Of a DNA stretch of 5,710 nt, positions 5,278-5,710 are shown one piece after another. Positions within the stretch are counted from its first letter, which is position 1. Each line of letters opens with the position of its first letter. Under the pieces are notes generated by a model. It was not told the origin of the DNA, did not search any database, and saw nothing but the letters and a program-made list of their open reading frames with translations. The stretch covers positions 1-5,710 of the forward strand of contig JAQVWW010000106.1 in NCBI GenBank assembly GCA_028709505.1, written 5' to 3'. Made by a program: the position numbers and the translations under genes. Origin of the DNA: Eubacteriales bacterium (lineage in GTDB: Bacteria > Bacillota > Clostridia > Christensenellales > UMGS416).

Positions 5278-5710
5278 TTACAATATACATTCCATCCTTC
5301 CAACCGTAAACGGTGCTCCATCATATTTTTTATACCCAATATTTATAAATCCATTTTCCTCATACCATTTTCTAAGACGCTTATTATCGTCTATCATGGC
5401 TAAAAGGATTTTGGATGCGCCGAGTTCTTTTGCTGTTACCTTGCAAAAATCTAAAAGCTTTTTTCCATAACCAAGTTGTCTATATTCCGGTAAAATTACA
5501 ATGTCATCAAGTTTACAAATTCCGCCCTCGTGCAATTTTATACCAAGGAAACCCACAATGATATCGTCAGAAAAATATCCGAACATCATGGTTTCGTTCT
5601 CAAATGCCGCAACCAGTTTATCAAACGGTAGACTTGCCCGCCCCCTGTCGGGACAGTTTTCTTCAGTCAAGCCAAACTCGATAGCTACAGTTTCATATCC
5701 CCTGTGAAAA
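5278..5710 (-). CDS. GNAT-family N-acetyltransferase, 5' end beyond the window
   Basis: The frame is open to the right edge and 143 codons are visible; the true start lies outside. The TTG at 5670 is not the start: the residues before it (GYETVAIEFGLT, joined to EENCPDR) continue a sequence familiar from clostridial GNAT proteins. Known family role: transfer of the acetyl group of acetyl-CoA to an amine on a small molecule or protein, in the cytoplasm. Visible core: FGYFSDDIIVGFLGIKL (beta strands 2-3), CKLDDIVILPEYRQLGYGKKLL, containing motif A with the acetyl-CoA loop R-Q-L-G-Y-G-K, then CKVTAKELGASKILLAMIDDN and LRKWYEENGFINIGYKKYD, the usual C-terminal Y-E-x-x-G-F segment. The acceptor is unknown. 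Base composition is far more AT-rich than the other genes (19 of 60 G+C at 5341-5400, 17 of 60 at 5461-5520, against 43 of 60 at 301-360), which suggests acquisition from elsewhere. Confidence 0.88.
   Translation of the reverse strand, partial: FHRGYETVAIEFGLTEENCPDRGRASLPFDKLVAAFENETMMFGYFSDDIIVGFLGIKLHEGGICKLDDIVILPEYRQLGYGKKLLDFCKVTAKELGASKILLAMIDDNKRLRKWYEENGFINIGYKKYDGAPFTVGRMECIL

Noticed and set aside
4979..5470. Plus-strand open frame with AAGGAG upstream of a TTG at about 5060
   Set aside because: It crosses a strong hairpin terminator and then continues antisense to the acetyltransferase, with no motif of its own.
5670..5670. TTG at 5670 as the start of the acetyltransferase
   Set aside because: There is no ribosome binding site before it, and the upstream in-frame residues to the window edge continue the conserved protein sequence.

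Overview
The window looks like a piece of a high-GC Bacillota (Clostridia-like) chromosome. The evidence is strong GGAGG-type ribosome binding sites, use of GTG and TTG starts, short hairpin-plus-T-run terminators, a Gram-positive style lipoprotein, and closest family resemblance of the proteins to clostridial members. This assignment is inference from the sequence alone. All genes I can support are on the minus strand.

In the direction of transcription (right to left): a GNAT acetyltransferase whose start lies beyond the right edge (5278-5710), AT-rich and unlike everything else here; an intergenic stretch with a strong terminator at 5102-5143; a four-helix membrane protein of unknown function (4410-4730) with its terminator at 4221-4249; a geneless stretch (about 3870-4220) that may hold a broken small Cys/Lys-rich reading frame on the plus strand; a proline/threonine-linker lipoprotein (2863-3789) with promoter and terminator; a TIM-barrel sugar-phosphate isomerase/epimerase (1811-2665) with promoter and terminator; a leader of two and a half tandem repeats of about 53 bp (1624-1740); an FGGY carbohydrate kinase most like gluconokinases (173-1600); and the first 43 codons of a phospho-sugar mutase (phosphoglucomutase-like, 1-130).

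Functionally, the left half is a carbohydrate block. The epimerase family interconverts or isomerises sugars, the FGGY kinase phosphorylates a sugar or sugar acid, and the phospho-sugar mutase moves phosphate between positions of a hexose phosphate. Kinase and mutase are 42 bases apart and probably one transcript. The epimerase has its own promoter and is separated from the kinase by a terminator. The right half holds unrelated single genes, each with its own terminator.

I see no CRISPR array, transposase, phage gene, rRNA or tRNA, and nothing that I can defend as a new multi-gene system. The best items for a second look are the tandem repeats in the kinase leader, the altered phosphate-binding loop of the kinase, the Cys/Lys-rich frame with an in-frame TGA, and the compositional break at the acetyltransferase.
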